Positions 36,766 to 48,650 of a stretch of DNA of 64,000 nucleotides are shown piece by piece. Source of the stretch: Gnetum montanum (taxonomy: Eukaryota; Streptophyta; Gnetopsida; Gnetales; Gnetaceae); the NCBI GenBank assembly GCA_015680685.1, contig MNCI01017913.1, positions 316,931 to 380,930 of the forward strand, given 5' to 3'. Both the position numbers and the translations under genes were made by a program. The notes beneath the pieces were generated by a model. That model was not told the origin of the DNA and did no database searches. It worked only from the letters and a program-made list of their open reading frames with translations. The number at the start of each line of letters is the position of its first letter. The first letter of the stretch is position 1.

Positions 36766-37215
36766 AAATAGCTACAAATACCTCAAAGTTTTCTTAAATA
36801 TGAAATAAAAATTTCAAAAAATATAGATCTAAGCACTATTTCTAGAAGCTAGAGTAATATCTTATTTGCATTCAAGCCTTGTAGTAGAGGCCTCAAAAGT
36901 CTCCAATCTACACTCAAGCTTTGTAGAAGAGGGCTCAAAAGTCTCTGATCTACACTCTAGCCTTGCGCAAGAGTCATCAAAAGTCTCCAATTCTACACCC
37001 AAGCTTGGAAACTCTGTCACCAAAGAATGACTACTATGCAACTTAGAAACCAAAGTTTCATCATGAATGATAAGGCTATTGCAATTCTTTAGAGAATGGA
37101 GGGTGAGGTATGCTCTACTATGATCACAAAAAGTGCTATTCTCTACATGTTCTTTGCTGCAAGATGATGCTTTAAAAATTTTGTCAAAAAATCTTGAAAA
37201 TAATCTTAGTTTTCA
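36766..37215 (-). pseudogene. short open frame with 14-residue tandem repeats, unknown
   Basis: On the minus strand a stop-free frame runs from about 37215 to a stop at 36862, about 117 codons, no clear start. The C-terminal part is a tandem repeat of 14 residues: LGVELETFDDSCAR, LECRSETFEPSSTK, LECRLETFEASTTR, then LECK, encoded by a 42-bp DNA repeat at about 36870-37000. The N-terminal part has KIFKASSCSKEHVENSTFC. It lies just outside the Athila-like insertion, so it continues the older sequence at 26802. I recognise no family; it may be part of the interrupted copia element or a chance open repeat. Confidence 0.35.
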
Positions 37216-39061
37216 CTTTTATAGGCTATCAGCCTCTGTTTTTACATTGATTTTCCACATGGTAACTACCTAGCATAACTTAACCAATAACAACATAATT
37301 CCATTAGACTATTTTGTGGTTTACACTATCTAGGATAATTTTAATGTATTTTTTATTTACATTGTGAACTCATGGTTAGCATAATTATCAGCATACTTTT
37401 GATTTGTGCTATTACTTATGCTTTTCATTACAAGTGAGGCTTGAAATGATGTGGCATGAAGATGCCTTAGGATCACAATGAAACAAGCTTACATAGAGAA
37501 TCTCTATGAAGGATCCAAGGCACTTATATAGCTATTGGTCCTAAATCAGAGTTACACCAAAAGTTACATGAAATGGATTCTAGCTCTCCTCTTTTTGATC
37601 TAACCAAGCCATAAGGATTCCCTATTTATAATCAAATTTTTTTGAGGTATTTCGTTAGCCCCTCTTTTTTGATGTTTAGAGGACTATTCTAAAAGACATT
37701 AACAAAAAATATGAAACACAATTGTAGGTTTACTACAAATGTTTCTCCCTTTACACCTTATTCTGTAGATGTTGAGTCATGCCAATGAGTATTTGTAGTG
37801 GTGAGGTAATATTAAGACAATAAAGATAATAGGCCATGGCCAATATGGATGGTTAATATTTAGAGTAATGTATTTTGGCCAAACATTCATGTAGAAATGA
37901 TCAAACAAAGCACAAGAAATTTAGAGTGTGCTAATGTCACTAGTATACTAATAGTTTTCATACCTTAGTGATATACCCATTTTTTGATAATCATCTGGGC
38001 TTTATGCTTTATTTGCTAGCTATTCATGTTTCAAGAAACCAATGTTTTGCTATGGATCACTTTGGCCACTTGACTTTTCTTAAGAGCCATTGTTTTACTA
38101 TAGGCTACTTTAGTTACTTGGCTTTTTTTTTGAAATAAAATCCTCTTTAGGTTTCAATGCCAAGTCTGGTTATCATGCTTAATAGGTCATTATGAACCTC
38201 AATGAACTAGGTAATAGGGATTGATTCACATCATATAATAAGAATACAAAGACATTGCACATGGGGCTCATCATATGTTAGGTATCAAGGGATGAATTTG
38301 GTGTACATTTATAGCTTAGAAGGAATAGCACAAAGTAAAACACTGCCAAAATTTCATGTTGTAAATTGTAACTTTCATTTTCCAACTTGAGGTAAGATTT
38401 CATTGTAAATGTAAGATTTATATTCCATGAGCTACAATCTTGCATGCTTTTGTTTATGAGGCTAAGAAATGCCTCAAATTTTGTTATTTCATCACTTCCC
38501 AAGTGGAAAAAGATGCCTCATGTTTATATTTGAACTTGGTAAGGCTAAAACTACCTTGGGAATGGCCAAAATTCGCATTTTCGTGGGTTTTTGTAGGGTT
38601 ATAGCCTCAACTACGCTTTAACCATTTGCCCCCATGTGTAGATAGAATAGATGAGATTTTTCATTTCCAACCTAGTGTAGTCACCACCAAAACCCAAAGA
38701 AGATGCAACAATGGAATTGTTGGGATTTTCCATTTTGGAATTGGTGGCAGTTTGCATTTCCATTTTTCCAATAGTAGCTAGCATAGTCACCCCAAGTCTT
38801 CAATAGCTAAAGCATGACCAACATAGACATTAGTTCCATTAGTTCCAGCTATTCTAGCAGTTTCCAACATTTTCCATAGTTTTCAACATTTTCCAACAAC
38901 TTCAACATAGTCCACCAAGGCTAACATAGTTGGGATGATATCTGCATAGTCACAAAAGTTCGTTTACTATTTATAGGAAATGGATCGGCTTGGTATCTAT
39001 AGTGTATTCCAAACTTATTATAAATGGAAACTATGCTAAAATTTGTAACCATTACCACCTT
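37216..39061. other. no gene recognised; possible LTR/PPT junction near 37650
   Basis: At 37650-37735 the sequence GTTAGCCCCTCTTTTTT...AATATGAAACAC resembles that next to the minus LTR at 40974-41033 (ATGGCCCCTCTTTG...AATATGAAACAC), suggesting a second, more diverged minus-strand LTR edge ending near 37652. I could not follow that LTR further. 38840-38910 has short TTTTCCAACA repeats. Confidence 0.35.
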
Positions 39062-40973
39062 TGGAGCGACCAAAAACATCGATGGCTGGAACACTAAGAG
39101 GTTACCAAATGCAAAACCTAACCTTGGATCCCTGCAAGGGTTTTGTTGGAGTAAAATGGAAACGTGGTGCCTTGAATAGTCTGGTTGATCAGACAGGGAC
39201 TTAACCAGTGTATAATAACCTTTTGCAAATGTTTTTCTTAAGGATTTTAAATGTAGCTTAAATGATGAGCGATAGATGAAAACTGATAGGAAATGATGCA
39301 AAATATGATAATAGAAAAATAGGATGAAATAGGCTTAGGTGAGAAAGTGCACCATCCTAAGATCAAGGATCTAGTCCTTGTTTAGCTGAATGTGTACAAC
39401 TGATGGGCAGTGTGGATAGGCACAACTTACAATGAAGTAGTATGGTCACAGCTCCCCAAACTCCAGTCAATAGCTTACCAGTAAGAACCTTCTTCTTGCT
39501 AGTATCCTTGCCACATTTAATTGCCAAAAAACCAAAATGCAAAAATGTTAATCATGCTAAAAGATGCTAGAAGCCAACCCCTTAAACATTGTTTGCTGGG
39601 ACATTTATAGAGCTAGATGTAGGAGAGAAACATGGTTTGGATGCCACGTGTCCTAGGTCCCATAGAGTGCGAATGTGGCAGTGCCATGCTGTTGTGTAAT
39701 GTTAGGTGTGAAACTTGCTACGCTGCGACCATACCATTGAAATTGCATATGCCAAAGTCTAGTGACCTGTAATGTTTATCACAAAGAAAAATACCAATCA
39801 ATGAATGCAAAGTGGAGCCTGTGCTCCAGGACTACATCTTTCCTACCCTTGCAAGCAAGGTTAAGCATAGGAACAATTTTGGGAATAGCTAAGGGGTGTG
39901 TAAAACAAAGAAAACTTGCTAATTCTATCCATTGAAAAAAAAGCCAGGACGAGAGTGACCACTATCAACAAGTTCTGGAGTCAAATAAAGATGTCTTGGG
40001 GTTTTTGCACAGGTGTTATGATGTTTATGTTGCTGTAGCATAAATACTCATTTGCTACGCTGTGCTACGCTTCATAGCATAGCCGCCAATCTTGAAAGAA
40101 GTCTTGCCTGAAAGCTGAGAATACCTGTTTGAGGCCTAGCTAGGCAAGCAACTACAACCTTGCCTTTTATGCTAAAAGGTCTTGGGACCTCATGAGTTCA
40201 TCCTTGGAATGTTCTTTAAGCTTTTTTTCCTAGCTATGCTGTGCTACATTGCGTAGCATAGCACAGTGTAGTAGCCATTGTGACATGAATTCTTGTATGA
40301 TTTGCAACACTTTATCTAGAAATTTGGCTTAGAGCCTGAGGACAAAGTGGGACAGTCAGTCTTGGAGGCCGAAGTGTGGCCAAGTGCAATCCTCTTGCTA
40401 GAACCACTTGATATAGGGCCTTCAAGCATTCTGTTCTTGCTACGCTGCATAGCATAGTGCTCAAATTGCAATGATTTCTGACAAAAATTACCATATTTTT
40501 CCATGTCATGTTGCTCATGCATCTAGGATGAAGTGGTGCAGATGCCATGAAGGGCTATGTTGTTGTTAATCTGCATTGATGGTACCCATTCAGTCTCCTC
40601 AAGGCTTGTTACACTACGTAGCATAGCAGGTTCTTATAGTTAGAAAACTTGCTAAACTATTTTGCTCATCCTGAACACTTTCGAAAGCTCCTAGCATGGT
40701 CCCTGGGTAGATCATCAGCTGGTTCAAATGCCAAGTTGGGCAAGCTAGAGGGTGTAGCAAGCCTATCAGCCTGGGCGATAGAAAACCTTCTATACTATAT
40801 GGTCTAATCCCATTGCCTTTTCCATGCAAACTGGCATTGTGACTGGATGTCATGTTGACTGTGCTATAGAGGGTACTGTCTGCATGGTCCAACATGGCAT
40901 CATGCTTGCGAGAACCCTTGCCCAAATTCCAAGACTGCTAAATCATTAGAGTCCCAAAATTTATGGTGTTTCA
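39062..40973 (-). repeat. 3' LTR, Tat-like, 1912 bp
   Basis: In minus sense starts TGAAACACCATAAATTTTGG at 40973 and ends GGTCGCTCCA at 39062. A TATA box (TATAAATG, 39602-39609) lies in the central block. That block also has clustered CTACGC/GCGTAG words, for example at 40058-40084, 40238-40272, 40436-40456 and 40608-40628. Flanking 5-mers do not match, as expected for a truncated element. Confidence 0.9.
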
Positions 40974-40995
40974 ATGGCCCCTCTTTGTTTTCGTT
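40974..40995 (-). promoter_or_regulatory. polypurine tract
   Basis: In minus sense ACGAAAACAAAGAGGGGCCA precedes the LTR start TGAAACACC. Priming site for plus-strand DNA synthesis; it fixes 39062-40973 as the 3' LTR. Confidence 0.8.
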
Positions 40996-42427
40996 TGAAG
41001 GATCTACCCAAGAGACGTTGACAAAGAATATGAAACACCATGAAGAATAAAACAGCAACATCGCTCTTCAGCATCCACTTGGACTACGCTTCACTACATT
41101 CGAGAGTACTGGGAGAGTGATGTGAGGCAAGGGGGCAAGGGATGGTTTTGAGGAAACAGGTTTGGGGAAGAAATGAATGTCAAATATGATTCTTTGGAGA
41201 GTTTTTGCCATAGCTTGATCCCTCATCGAAGTGCTTGTGATGGAGTTAACACACATGGAAATTTTTTATTTGTTGGCCTTTGAGCTCTCATAGGAGTGCT
41301 TAGAGATGGTTAATTTACAACCAAAGCAATTGTAAAGCAGCACATTATGCCATTTTTTTGGCACTTCTCTTTTTTTTTGAGCTTTTCGCTCTTTTTTTTG
41401 CATTTTTTTTTACTTTTCCTTTGTTGCACACCCACGTTCACTTGCAAACAACCTTGCTGTTATTGCAGGACAAGTGTTTACTCCCCAAGATGAGTTGTGT
41501 TACATCCATGTGGGGCTTTGACCTACCTACAAATGCTTCCCATGGGGTGAGTTGCATTATGCCCATCATGGACTTGGCAGTTGGGCATGTGAAAGGGCTT
41601 TGTGTATATTGGGAAAGCTTGTAAAGGGGGTACAGAAAATTGCAAGTATAAGGAATGGAGGCGAAACTAGCTGAATGGGAGGGTAGGGCATGCACTCCCA
41701 AGTAGTGAGATGAATCAAAGTGGATACTTCAGAGCAATGTAGTGTCTTTCTCTCATGGTGAAATGCATCTATGAATGATGCCATCTTGGCTTGTATCCTA
41801 CAAACATAATAGAGAGAAAGCCAACAAAAACAACCATTAAGTGAGATAAGGGCAAAGTCTTGCCTACTTGGGACACTACCTGGGTGGTAGTTGCTGTGTC
41901 GAACATGTGCAATGTCCAAAGTAGGAAGGCTAGCATAGGTTCTGGCAGTAGCAGGCCAAAGGAGTTAGCACCAAAGAGGCTAGGAGCGGTGGTGATGCAG
42001 ATGCTCAGTATTCATCATACAAGGTAAACATCATGTAGTCCAACTACTAGGGAAGAGGCCTAACAACTGAAGGTCCTTGTGGCTTAGATGATGGCAAGGG
42101 CTAGAGGGTGGCACCCTTGTTTCTGGGCCACAATAGTGCTGGGACTCTAGTAGTAGGTGTTGATGGTAAGAGCTACTACTAGAATGAGTGATTGTGCTAG
42201 TGGTAGCTCTGGAAGGTCAACAATATGTCAAATGACATATCTGGAGGATCAGCATGATGCCAGGGGTAGTGATGTTGCATGTGTTCTAGAGGGTATTTTC
42301 TTAGCAATGTAAACTACCTTCTGGAACTACAACATTCCACACCATGTTGTCCAGGGATGTTGAGAGTGTGCATGCTTGCTTGTTTGTGGGGTCATGGATG
42401 TGAGCTGGGAAAGCATTGCATTGTGAA
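40996..42427 (-). other. 3' untranslated region of the Tat-like element
   Basis: No supportable gene on either strand. The overlapping open frames at 41358-41919 on both strands are low-complexity (poly-T rich start) or shadows. The antisense genes seen at 56971-63965 were not recognised here. Confidence 0.4.
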
Positions 42428-42799
42428 CCTAGTTTAAGGTCTTGATAGACCATTAGATGTGCTAGTTTAAGGTCATAGCAGACTGTGATGTACTAGTTTA
42501 AGATCCTAGTAGATCACTGTGCTAGTTTAAGGTTCCAGTAGATCACTATGCTAGTTTATCATTATAGCAGATGGTGGATGGCCAGTTTAAGGTTGTAGTG
42601 GACCATGCTTTGGGTGTTAATTTTATGTCATAGCCCAAGGACATGTTGTGCCAGTTTAACATCATAGCAGATGTTCTATGCTAGTTTATAGTCATAGAAG
42701 ACTATCTGTGTTAGTTTATAGTCATAGCGAACTATCTGTGCCAGTTTTACGTTGTAGCGAACGTGCTTTACCAGTTTTACATTGTAATAGATGATTTGC
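42428..42799. repeat. tandem repeat, about 30 bp, 11 units
   Basis: On the plus strand the unit reads CTAGTTTAAGGTCATAGCAGAC plus a variable 8-10 bp; about eleven diverged copies. In element sense the core is TATGACCTTAAACTAG, which matches the unit at 56542-56769 (AATGGCCTAAAACTAG) in the same relative orientation. Tandem repeats between integrase and the 3' LTR are a known feature of Tat/Ogre elements. Confidence 0.9.
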
Positions 42800-42829
42800 A
42801 TACCTTGCTTTGTGTCTGATGTAGTCCTT

Positions 42830-44169
42830 TGTATCAAACATAGTATGGCTTGAGGTACAAGTGGTTGACAAGATTTTCAAACTCATTGCCATCCATATCG
42901 GCCAATTTGAAGGTCCCATTATCATAGGTTTTCATGACTATGAAAGGGCCTTCCTAGCTCATTGAGAATTTTCTCATAGGCTCATAAATAGTCTTGAGGA
43001 CTAGGTCCCCATTTTTGATTGGCCATTGATGTAGATTATAATGATGCTTTTGCCGTTGCTTGTCCTAGTACCATTCGATGCAACCAAGTGTTTGGGCATG
43101 CTCCTCCTCTACGGAGTCAAGATCAATAATCCTTGACTTGTTGTTCTGAGTCTTGTCCACAACATTTGAAAGGATCATCCAAATTAATGAAATCTATAGT
43201 TCAAGAGGTAACACTGCTTTAGATCCGTAAACAAGATTGTAAGTAGTCTTACCTATAGCCATCCTCTACATCGTATGGTAGGCCCACAACACATAGAGGA
43301 TTTTCTCATACCATCGCCTCTTACTGCTATTGAGCATCTTTTTCAGCAAGTTGATGATAGCCTTATTTGTTGCCGCTGCCTACCCGTTTTCTTGTGGGTA
43401 GTATGATGATGAAAAAGATTGCTTGATGCCAAGGTTCTCGTAAAAGGTTTTGGTTTCTGCACTACTAAATTGTGGCTCATTGTCTGTCACAATAGTAATG
43501 GGAAGACCAAACCTTGTTACTATGTTATCCAAGATAAAGTGGCAAACCTGTTGAGATGTATTTTTTTGTAGGGGAGTAGCCTCTACCACTTCGTGAAGTA
43601 TTCGGTTGCAATGATAATGAAGCTATGTCCTGTGAAAGACTTAGGTGTGATGGGTCCTATGATGTCTAGTCCCCATCATTGGAATGGCCACATAATCTAT
43701 GTAGGATGTAACTCAGTAGGTGATACATATATAAGGTTTGCATAGGGTTGACATACATCACATATCCTAACTTTGACAAGGAAATCTCATTCTATGCAAG
43801 GCCAGTAATACCCTAGGCATTTGATTTTTGCTACCATAGCCCTAGGGGATATGTGTCCCACACATAGTCCCTCATGGACTTCATTAACAATCTTTTGTAC
43901 CTCTTCCCCTCCAATGCAAGTTAGTAATATCCCATCAAAGGAGCATTTACATAAGGTGTTATCCCCTATGAGGACATACTGCCGAGTGCTCTTTCGTATC
44001 GCATCCTTTTGAGCAGATGTTAGGCCATGTAGGGGTTCACCATGTTGAAGGTAAGCTTTGATGTTGGTATACCACTCTTGGATATCAGTTGCACTCATAG
44101 ATGTGATATGTGCCACTTGAATAATAGGATTCGTGCATTCTATTATCAAAGTCGACAAAGTTGCAAATA
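42830..44169 (-). pseudogene. Tat-like integrase
   Basis: Minus sense: zinc-binding part HEGLCVGHISPRAMVAKI with ICDVCQPYA, core WWGLDIIGPITP (first Asp), ITIVTDNEPQFSSAE (second Asp; open 43589-43380), then SYYPQENG followed by AAATNKAIINLLKK, where the usual third acidic residue (AEATNK) is Ala. The C-terminal part has RRWYEKILYVLWAYHT, GDLVLKTIYEPMRKFS, and GPFIVMKTYDNGTFKLADMDG with LVNHLYLKPYY, ending at about 42830. Open stretch 44332-43787 covers the RNase H end and zinc region. Stops are mainly TAG. Non-functional. Confidence 0.9.
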
Positions 44170-44560
44170 GGTGTAGTGGCATGTTCAATGCTAACGTGGC
44201 TAGCACATCAGCTACGGTGTTCTCATTTCGAGGCACATGTTGAATGTCAACAGTTGCAAACTGCTTCAGTAGATTTTTGGCTAGATCACAATAAGGTTGC
44301 AAATGTGAGGCTTTGCAAGCATAGACTTCCATGATCTAGTTGACAACTAATTGTAAGTCACCTCGGATTGCCAAATTTTGGATTTTTAATTCTTGAGCTA
44401 ATAGAAGGCCCCTAAGGAGTCCCTTGTACTTAGCTACATTGTTCATGCAAAGGAACATAAAATGATACAAAAAGGGTTGAATTTTTCCAGAGGGAAATGT
44501 AATAATTGTGGTGGCGCTACCACCTCATGTAGTTGCAACACCGTCAAAATGTAAACTAGC
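44170..44560 (-). pseudogene. archaeal-type RNase H domain
   Basis: Minus sense: SLHFDGVATT (first catalytic Asp), TFPSGKIQP, NNVAKYKGLLRGLLLAQEL (family NNxAEYEAL; both Glu are Lys here, a G-to-A change each), IRGDLQLVVN (Asp kept), HLQPYCDLAKNLL, VDIQHVPRNENTVADVLATLA (Asp kept). This second RNase H was acquired by plant Tat elements and acts in reverse transcription. The changed Glu and TAG stops make it inactive. Confidence 0.85.
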
Positions 44561-45490
44561 TTCAAAGTCAGATGGTATAGGATTTACACTATTGATATGC
44601 TCATCTGGGAATTTAGGTTCTATTATTGCCTGATTATCAATGTGTGAGATTGTAAGCTATGTGGCTATTGCTTGACTCTTCGTTGATGATTGAGCTACAT
44701 AATGTAAATCGAATTCCATTGTTATAGCTTTCCATCAAGCTATCCTATTACTCTTGTATAAGTTAGTTGTGATAGCCCAGAGTATGTTGCTCTTGCATAT
44801 GATGTTAACTTTTTTGTGAAAGAAGTAATGTCTCCATTTTTTGAGCACAAACACTAGCACGAGACAATATTTTTCTACCTCTTTTTACTTTGCCTCATAA
44901 GCTATTAATGCATGGCTTAAGTAATAGACTAGGATTTCAGACCTGTCATCTCTTTTTTGACATAGCAATGCAGCAATAGATGTGTCCCAAGTGGCAAGGT
45001 AGATGTAGAAAGGCTTATCCCTTTGTGGTGGGTAAACAGTTGGGAGGTGCAGAAGCTTTTTCTTTAGATTATCAAAGGCTTGTGGAAATTGATCTATCCA
45101 CTCAAAGTTGATCCACTTTTTGAGCAAGTGTTGCATGGGGTGTAGCTTGTCTGTCAACCTCGCAATAAACCTTTTGATAAACTGTACTCTACCTTGCAAC
45201 CTGTGTAACTCCTTAAGGTTTGTAGGTGGTGCTAGGTTGACGATGGACTTTACTTTATCAGGGTCCACCCGTATTCCTATTTTCGACACTACAAAACCTA
45301 GCATGCATCCTGTTTTGACTTCGAAAACACATTTCCAAGGGTTGAGGTGTAGGTCATGCCTATGACAATGTTGGAGGACCATATTGAGATTGTTGGGATG
45401 ATCGATAGCTTTCTTAGACTTGACTACTATGTCATCCATGTAATCATTCAATCTCTTCAAGAGGTAATCGCTAAAAATGTATGTCATCAC
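44561..45490 (-). pseudogene. pol: Tat-like reverse transcriptase (C-terminal half) and RNase H
   Basis: A 201-codon open stretch, 45490 to 44885: MTYIFSDYLLKRLNDYMDDI has the intact DD catalytic box, then DLHLNPWKCVFEVKTGCMLG, FVVSKIGIRVDPDKV, LKELHRLQGRVQFIKRFIAR, KPFYIYLATWDTSIAALL and ILVYYLSHALIAYEAK. RNase H continues to 44560 with stops. Everything N-terminal to the QRAMTYIF position is missing; upstream sequence (45491 on) is unrelated. Confidence 0.9.
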
Positions 45491-45999
45491 TCCAAGGCTA
45501 GGTTTTTGCTACTGCCTCCTCTCTTCTTCATGGTGCTTTTACAAAACATTGAAAAACCTCTAGAACCTAGTGGATCTAGGTAGCAACACTGCCTAAAGGG
45601 GCTCTTGAATCAACCATATTGAGGATTGATGGGTTTTGAAAGAAAAATCTCTACCAAGAGCACTAAATAGTGTGCTATTTGGGGAAGAATGAGCTATGTA
45701 AATGATTTTTGTCAAAACAACCATGAATAACCTAGTCTAAACCTAAGTTCCCTACATTACACACCCATTGCCAAAACCATGCACTAAAACTCATGATGCA
45801 CTATTAGATCCAAAGGGGAAAAATTCCAAGCAATGTTAGGATGATGGGAGTTACACACAAGATTCAAAATTTTTAAATTTAGGTGGGTCCTACCAAGCAC
45901 GTCCCAAGCAAAGTGGGTTTGAAGCCTAAAAACCTCCTCTATGTTAGGGTTTAACCTCCTTGAAATCATAGAAATAATAACCAATCTTATTCCCTCCTC
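45491..45999. other. junction region between RT breakpoint and tandem array
   Basis: No gene. From about 45760 sequence begins to resemble the 180-bp array that follows, but too loosely to include. Confidence 0.4.
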
Positions 46000-48650
46000 G
46001 CCGATGTTGGGTAGCATGGATCCAATGTGAGCCCTAGCCTCCCATGCCCCATGAACATGAAACCTTGCCCCCCTTGTCATTTTTGGTAGCTAAAGTTAAC
46101 ATTGCCAAATCCTAGACCCTGGTAGGACGTAGAACCATCCATGTAACTTGCTACTTTGGGCAAGGCCTCATCCAAACTTGCAAGAATTTCCCAAGGGGTT
46201 ATAAAAGTCACCACCACTCACCAAGCCCTAATTCGCTTGCAAAGTTGACCAAAATAGCTTGAGACCCTACTAGCCATCCTTGACAGCTTTGAAACCTTGT
46301 CAAACCTAGTAAAAAGTTTTCAAAACCTTGAGATCTAGTGGAGCAACACTAGGGCATCCATCAATGCTATCTAGTATGGCTCCAACATGGATGGATGGGG
46401 TATAACCTCAAAATACCAAAAGTGACCACCCATTTACCACATTTTTCCTTTAACACTCCTTTTAAGTTTTAATTAGCCATAATTTGATAAAAAACAAGTC
46501 TAGTATAATACCACCTACCTTCCTCACACTAGGGAACCTTCCACCCATGTTGGCTAGTGTGGGTCCAATGTGGGTGCCCTGGGGGTAACCTATAAAAACA
46601 CATTCATATCTCAAAATAGCCTTAAAACCTAATCTAATGGTCTTGAAACCTCTCCCTAGTCTCTAGTAGTCAAGAATTATTGAAATCTAAGTTAAAATTC
46701 ATGATAAAAATCATGAGCATGTTCGAAACCCTCCACCCACATTGCCCAACGTGGGTACTTTGTAGGTAACTCATAAAATCCCATCTATAGCTAGAAATAG
46801 CCTCAAAACCTACCCTAATAGCCTTAGAACCCTACTGAAGCCTCCCAAGACCATTAGATGCTCCAAAATAACTGTACAAATAGCAAAAACCCATCATCCC
46901 CCTCCACCCACATTGGAACCACATTGCTTAGTGTAGCTCAGGGTGAATGGCTACAAAAAATAGCAAAAATCCATTAAATTAGTTTATTTCAATGTCAAAT
47001 CTTAGCAATCAACACCTGCAACCCCAAAAACTCCAAAACCTTGTTGAATTTAACTCAAAGGACCAGAATCATGAATTTTAGTGGAGACATGCTAAGCACC
47101 TGGGGGTGGGGGATCCCATCCATGGTGGGCAACATTGCCCTAGTGTGGATGAATGGGGTTTAATCATAAATTTCTGAAATTAATCTCTTAGTTGATTTTT
47201 TTGACCTTCTAACCTTCCTAGAGTCTCCAACAATCAAAAACTTACCAAAATCAGCCAAATGCCATGACCACTTCCATCCCCACACTACGAACCCCACTCA
47301 CCCATGGTAACCAATGTTGGCCCAACATGGGTATTCTAGGGGTGACTTATGAATATCAATTGACACATGAAAATAACCTAAGAACCTACCCTTATGACCT
47401 TGCAACACTCCTAAGCTCTTTGACCATCAGAAAACCCTAGGAAACTAGTCGAAAAGGTAAAAATTTGTTACCTCCCTTTCATCCATGTTGGGGCCACATT
47501 GACCAACATGACCTAGTGTTGCTCGAGTTGGGATGACTTTTAAAACTATTAAAAGGCCTTTTAAAATTGTCAATTTTGATCCTAAACCTTTGCCATTGAC
47601 ATTTGCAATCCTAGGGCCCTAAGGCATTCATGCTAGGGAAGGCTAAAGCCACACTAAGTAGCATGGATTCAATATGGATAAGGTTCCTTATAATTTATGA
47701 TAACACTTTGACACACCAAAAAGCCTAAAACCTATCCTACCATAGTCTAGAATACCAAAACCTTCAATCAATAGCTATTCAACACATTTTCAACCACAAA
47801 AACCCACCAAAGCTTTTCACACACATTAGAGCAACACTACCTAGTGTGGTTTAAGGGGGTATAACCATCCCACACCTCATACATCCCTCAATCATGGTTA
47901 GTTTTAAACATCAAACATGATTGCTAGTAGCCTTATAAGCTAGAAGACTTGGTTAACTTTCCTCTAAAACCATTCCAAAATTAAAAAATATATGTATCCA
48001 TGCTGAGGGGTACTAAAGGCATGTTGGCTAATGTGGCCCCAATGTGGGTAAAGTTTACAACATGAATTTACATGCAAAACACCCTCCAAATAGCCTCAAA
48101 ATTTGACTAGGAAGCCTACAACTACAAAACCCTAGTTTCAACTACAAATTAACCATGTTTGACCCTGTAATAACTTAGATCGATACCATCTACACTAAGA
48201 CCCCTCCCATCCACATTAGCCATTGTGGATCTAGGGGGTATAACCATGAAGCCTTCTTTTCTACCATTTTCAACCACCGAAGCGATCAATCTTGATTTTT
48301 ATGGCCTTGTACTACCTTGGGAAGACCATTGAATCTCAATTTTGATCCTCTAGATGATAAAAAATCCATTTTTCTTAATAGCCATGTTGGCCAGCATTAC
48401 TCAAATGTGGGTGGTAGTTCTAAATCCTAACGAGGGTTTCTAGAGGAAAATCAATGCTAGAATTGAACTATTCCCTTCCTCAGTACTAACTTGGCAAAAT
48501 ACCTAACTATCTCATCCATGTTGGGGGTCATCCCACCCACACTAGCCAGTGTGGATCCAACATGGATCTAGTGTGGGTGCCCAAAAGACCTTGATTTTTA
48601 ACCCAAAATAGCCTCTGTGGATACCCAAACTCACCTATTAACTTTGTAGT
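46000..48650. repeat. degenerate tandem array, period about 180 bp, about 14 units
   Basis: A compound phrase repeats: CCACCCACATTGGCCAACATGG / GTGTGGGTCCAATGTGGGT, then GGGGTAACCTATAAAA, then AAAATAGCCTCAAAACCTACCCTAAT, then GCCTTAGAACCC. The GGGGTnA anchor falls near 46199, 46400, 46584, 46760, 46940, 47157, 47339, 47530, 47677, 47857, 48045, 48235, 48410 and 48560, spaced 150-217 bp and mostly 175-190. Units differ a lot. No coding frame survives. Confidence 0.85.

Larger units (their letters stand above)
39062..45490 (-). mobile_element. Tat-like Ty3/gypsy element, minus strand, 5' truncated
   Basis: In minus sense: RT (cut at 45490), RNase H, archaeal-type RNase H, integrase, a tandem repeat of about 30 bp, a 1.4-kb 3' region, a purine tract, and a 3' LTR. 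The extra archaeal-type RNase H between RT-RNase H and integrase is diagnostic of the plant Tat lineage. Gag, protease and the first half of RT are absent; homology stops abruptly at the MTYIFSD block. The LTR belongs to the same family as 50547-52238 and the solo at 13597-14373. Confidence 0.85.

Noticed and set aside
40235-40925. Minus-strand open frames at 40312-40548 and 40614-40925
   Set aside because: Entirely inside the Tat-like LTR; the second has a partial counterpart inside the solo LTR at 14131-14346, so they are repeat sequence, not genes.
42428-42799. CRISPR-like array
   Set aside because: Units are diverged along their whole length with no alternation of constant repeat and unique spacer, and the context is a plant retrotransposon.
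46000-48650. Centromeric satellite
   Set aside because: Period fits, but only about 14 highly diverged units are present and nothing else indicates a centromere.
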